Both the position numbers and the translations under genes were made by a program. Source: Candidatus Saccharimonadia bacterium (GTDB lineage Bacteria > Patescibacteriota > Saccharimonadia > Saccharimonadales > 2-12-FULL-41-12). Taken from it: DNA of 5,512 nucleotides. The notes below the pieces were generated by a model. That model had not been told where the DNA came from and did no database searches. It saw nothing but the letters and a program-made list of their open reading frames with translations. This document shows positions 5,352 to 5,512 of the stretch, piece by piece. Within the stretch, counting starts at the first letter, position 1. Each line of letters begins with the position of its first letter. The stretch spans positions 1 to 5,512 of the forward strand of contig JALQXV010000032.1 in NCBI GenBank assembly GCA_023263015.1, read 5' to 3'.

Positions 5352-5512
5352 CTAATCCCAAAGAGTATTTAACTTGGTCGTAAGTTTATCTAGCTCTTCT
5401 TTTTGAGGGTTTCCAAGTACACCAAGTCCCCAAATTCCTTCTTCAAATAGATCCTTGGCGCCCTCAATGATCTGGCGTTTTGTAATAGCCTTAATGCGGG
5501 CTGGGATCGAAT
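5352..5512 (-). CDS. C-terminal tail of a probable M16-family (insulinase-like) peptidase, cut at window edge
   Basis: An open minus-strand frame that enters from the right edge and stops at TAG (5352-5354), giving 52 residues. The tail includes ARIKAITKRQIIEGAKDLF and GIWGLGVLGNP. This resembles the last helix-strand unit of M16 zinc peptidases, where a phrase like 'I..IT...I...A..LF' is followed by a hydrophobic strand ending in LG. The zinc-binding HxxEH motif would lie outside the window, so neither activity nor subfamily can be judged. It is in the same direction as prfB, 42 bases upstream, and could share its transcript. Confidence 0.6.
   Translation of the reverse strand, partial: SIPARIKAITKRQIIEGAKDLFEEGIWGLGVLGNPQKEELDKLTTKLNTLWD

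Overview
The window looks like a piece of a bacterial chromosome. The best guess for the source is Candidatus Saccharibacteria (TM7) or a related CPR/Patescibacteria lineage. This rests on protein style and gene content (a prohibitin-like SPFH protein, FtsEX with a coiled-coil CHAP hydrolase, an M16-like tail) and not on a database search. The genetic code appears standard: six gene ends are visible and all use TAA or TAG, and an intact RF2 (the UGA-reading release factor) is encoded. That argues against the UGA=Gly code of Gracilibacteria and Absconditabacteria.

Every gene lies on the minus strand, so transcription runs from high to low coordinates. In that order: the C-terminal tail of an M16-type peptidase (5352-5512, cut by the window edge); prfB, release factor 2 (4242-5309); an unnamed 197-residue protein with a C39/papain-like Cys-His-Asp pattern (3597-4190); ftsE (2854-3537); ftsX (1876-2850, 3 bases after ftsE); a secreted coiled-coil CHAP hydrolase of PcsB/CwlO/RipC type (486-1637); and the N-terminal part of a prohibitin-like SPFH/Band 7 membrane protein (1-415, cut by the window edge).

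The core is a cell-division module. FtsE is the cytoplasmic ATPase and FtsX is its four-helix membrane partner with a large first outer loop. The secreted coiled-coil/CHAP protein is the kind of peptidoglycan hydrolase that FtsEX switches on in Gram-positive bacteria. prfB next to ftsEX is also a familiar Gram-positive arrangement (for example in mycobacteria). The unfamiliar member is the putative cytoplasmic cysteine peptidase placed between prfB and ftsE.

Intergenic gaps are short (3 to 70 bases) except for 238 bases between ftsX and the CHAP gene. That gap carries a good candidate extended -10 promoter for the CHAP gene. Shine-Dalgarno sequences are scarce. Only the SPFH gene has a clearly well-placed one. 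ftsE and the peptidase-like gene each have a -10-like hexamer ending exactly 7 bases before the ATG, which would give leaderless or nearly leaderless mRNAs. No RNA genes, mobile elements, CRISPR arrays or convincing intrinsic terminators were seen.
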